Source of the DNA: Alistipes sp.
Lineage (GTDB): Bacteria > Bacteroidota > Bacteroidia > Bacteroidales > Rikenellaceae
Assembly: GCA_017391185.1 (NCBI GenBank)
Contig: JAFOZN010000109.1
Coordinates: 1 to 7,146 of the forward strand
DNA length: 7,146 nt
Reading direction: 5' to 3'
In this document: piece after piece, positions 5,538 to 7,146 of the stretch
Layout: each line of letters starts with the position of its first letter
How positions within the stretch are numbered: position 1 is the stretch's first letter
The notes under the pieces: model-generated
Told to the model about the DNA's origin: nothing
Databases searched by the model: none
Seen by the model: only the letters and a program-made list of their open reading frames with translations
Program-made: the position numbers and the translations under genes

Positions 5538-7146
5538 TTAATAAAACATTCCCTTGCCGCCGAAGATAGGCTGACCGAAGTTGAACATCACATACAACGA
5601 GTTACGAGTCTGGAAGTTATACTTGGTCACAGACAAGCTCGCAGGGCCGATTGGACTATGATATACGAACGATAGGTCTGCTATATAGTGCAGATAGTCG
5701 TGTATTCCGTGAGGATCTCTAAGCATGGCATAGACTCCACCACGAAGATAAAAATTAGGCAAGAGCTTGAAGGTCGGCATCACACCCAACGCCGCATAGC
5801 GATTGGCAAAAAACTCTGGCATATATATCATCTTAGAGTGCGGAATCGGCGCATAGCGTGGCGAAGAGAGTATGGATGAAATCTCGTTGCCGAAGCTCGG
5901 ATGGTTGGTATTGACTGCCTCTATATTATAACCCACCGAGAACCAACTTCTTCTCCAATCACCAGGGTAGTGTTCCCACTGCAACTTAGCTCCCAACCAT
6001 GCACGAGTCTCATGGTTATATTCGCCCCGAGCATGCAACAACTCATTCTCATATCTATCTCTACCATAGACACCTATGGCCGAGATAGACAGGCGACTGC
6101 CTCGTGTGGGGTATGTGGGCTTATCCAGCGTACTGCGGAAGAGGCCTATACGTCCCGATGCGAAGCGGAAACGGTCGTGCGTATGGGGGGAATCGGCCTC
6201 ATCGTAAGGAGCCTGATATGAGTAGAAGGCATAACCCGTATTTGCCGCCAATTCGAAGATGGTCTTACGCGTGAGCGAGATGCCATAACCCACGTGGGCG
6301 TATGACTCCACGGTACGTGCCTCGATGGTGTTGAAAGTAGGTGTAACATTGCCGAAGATACCTCGTAGGGTAGATACCCACGAAGCCTGCAACGAGTAGT
6401 CGAGATACATAGGCGTACGCCCCAAAAATACCGACCTGCAACCAAAGCGAGCAACGCTCGAAACAGGGCCCAAGAAGAGATCCACCCACACCTGCTGAGC
6501 CGTACGCGAAAGGCGTGTATAGTTCATGCCGAGGAAGGCTTGGTTGAAGGCCGTAGAGGAGACGTTACCGCCCAAGAGGAACTTCAACGAAGGCTTAGCG
6601 GCCAACTTCATTTTGAGTGTAAAGTGTTGTTTCAGAGAGTCATATCCTACCTCTGGAAATCCCATGTTGGTAAACTCCTTGGATGCCATCAGTAGATAAT
6701 AGGCCTCTTTGAGCTCATCGACCGAGAGGCGATTTTGGAGTGTTGAATCTGCGAGTTCTTCGATATGCACGAAGGTGCGGGCATACTCTCTCTGGCGTTT
6801 ACGCAAGCCCTCGATATTTACATCGCCAAACTCCAATTTATTCCACTTCGAACGGAAAATTTCGCGCCTCTGCGCCACGCTCTCTGCACTACGGCGTGTG
6901 GCAACACGCTCCTTGAGCGCAGGCATAGCCTGCATGGCATCACGATAACCCTGCTCGATGGTCTGCTCACCACCCGCAAAATCAAACAAACTTGCCGAGA
7001 CCTCACGCTTGAGCATAAGGCTATTTTTCTGAGGCAGAGAGTAGTCGGTAGGCATGGTCACCAGAGCCATCACCTGCTCCTGAACGGGCGAATCGGTAGT
7101 GGCGGGATCGTTGTCGGCAACACACTGAGAACCAATCAGAAAGTCG
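5538..7146 (-). CDS. Patatin-like phospholipase with Omp85-type barrel (C-terminal part)
   Basis: The reading frame is open to the window edge, so the 5' end is missing and 535 C-terminal residues are visible. It starts in the end of the patatin domain (DFLIGSQC, then MALVTMPTDYSLPQ, then SASLFDFAG...IEQGYRDAM), where Bacteroidota fusions read the same way. Visible residues about 106-180 (FGDVNIEGL through YDSLKQHFTLKMKL) are POTRA-like. From about 185 on, alternating aromatic/polar beta-strands form a barrel, with the Omp85-like YPTRGSRL (345-352) and an aromatic C-terminal Tyr that fits outer-membrane insertion. The catalytic GxSxG serine and Asp lie upstream, outside the window. It should be an outer-membrane phospholipase/acylhydrolase; whether the enzyme is active cannot be judged here. 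The internal GTG at 7071-7073 is not the start. Confidence 0.88.
   Translation of the reverse strand, partial: DFLIGSQCVADNDPATTDSPVQEQVMALVTMPTDYSLPQKNSLMLKREVSASLFDFAGGEQTIEQGYRDAMQAMPALKERVATRRSAESVAQRREIFRSKWNKLEFGDVNIEGLRKRQREYARTFVHIEELADSTLQNRLSVDELKEAYYLLMASKEFTNMGFPEVGYDSLKQHFTLKMKLAAKPSLKFLLGGNVSSTAFNQAFLGMNYTRLSRTAQQVWVDLFLGPVSSVARFGCRSVFLGRTPMYLDYSLQASWVSTLRGIFGNVTPTFNTIEARTVESYAHVGYGISLTRKTIFELAANTGYAFYSYQAPYDEADSPHTHDRFRFASGRIGLFRSTLDKPTYPTRGSRLSISAIGVYGRDRYENELLHARGEYNHETRAWLGAKLQWEHYPGDWRRSWFSVGYNIEAVNTNHPSFGNEISSILSSPRYAPIPHSKMIYMPEFFANRYAALGVMPTFKLLPNFYLRGGVYAMLRDPHGIHDYLHYIADLSFVYHSPIGPASLSVTKYNFQTRNSLYVMFNFGQPIFGGKGMFY

Overview
The window looks like chromosomal DNA from a member of the Bacteroidota, most likely order Bacteroidales. 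Four things point there: a MoxR / DUF58 / BatC gene cluster typical of Bacteroides aerotolerance (Bat) operons, a fused patatin-barrel outer-membrane protein, AT-rich gene leaders without Shine-Dalgarno sequences, and TAnnTTTG-type -7 promoter motifs. No species can be named from the sequence alone.

Layout. Positions 1-461 hold no gene. They contain a heptamer tandem repeat, a structured palindromic repeat element (about 61-265) and a very long imperfect hairpin (339-459) that begins two bases past the stop of the neighbouring gene. Positions 462-4332 form a tight four-gene minus-strand operon, read from high to low coordinates: a MoxR AAA+ ATPase (4332-3334), a DUF58/VWA-like protein (3334-2450), a membrane-anchored exported protein of the kind found in bat operons (2453-1368) and a BatC-like TPR protein with a long Gln/Asn/Asp repeat tail (1364-462). 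Junctions are 1 bp overlap, 4 bp overlap and a 3 bp gap. Positions 4333-4627 are a divergent control region with promoter-like motifs in both directions and two palindromes in the moxR leader. Positions 4628-5206 (plus) encode a small exported protein combining a TonB-receptor-plug-like motif with a TonB-C-terminal-like domain; a strong hairpin terminator follows at 5214-5248. Positions 5207-5537 hold no gene but carry a second copy of the palindromic repeat family and a second heptamer tract. Positions 5538-7146 (minus) are the C-terminal part of a patatin-like phospholipase with a POTRA-like segment and an Omp85-type beta-barrel; its catalytic N-terminus lies outside the window.

How the genes fit together. 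MoxR ATPases work with VWA-domain partners as chaperone-like or maturation systems. Here the only VWA-type partner in the cluster is the cytosolic DUF58 protein. The expected membrane VWA genes batA and batB, which usually sit before batC, are absent, and so are batD and batE after it. The most interesting points are this shortened bat operon, the 121-nt hairpin at its 3' end, and the inverted pair of structured intergenic repeats on either side of the gene block. I see no defence system, CRISPR array, transposase, tRNA or rRNA.
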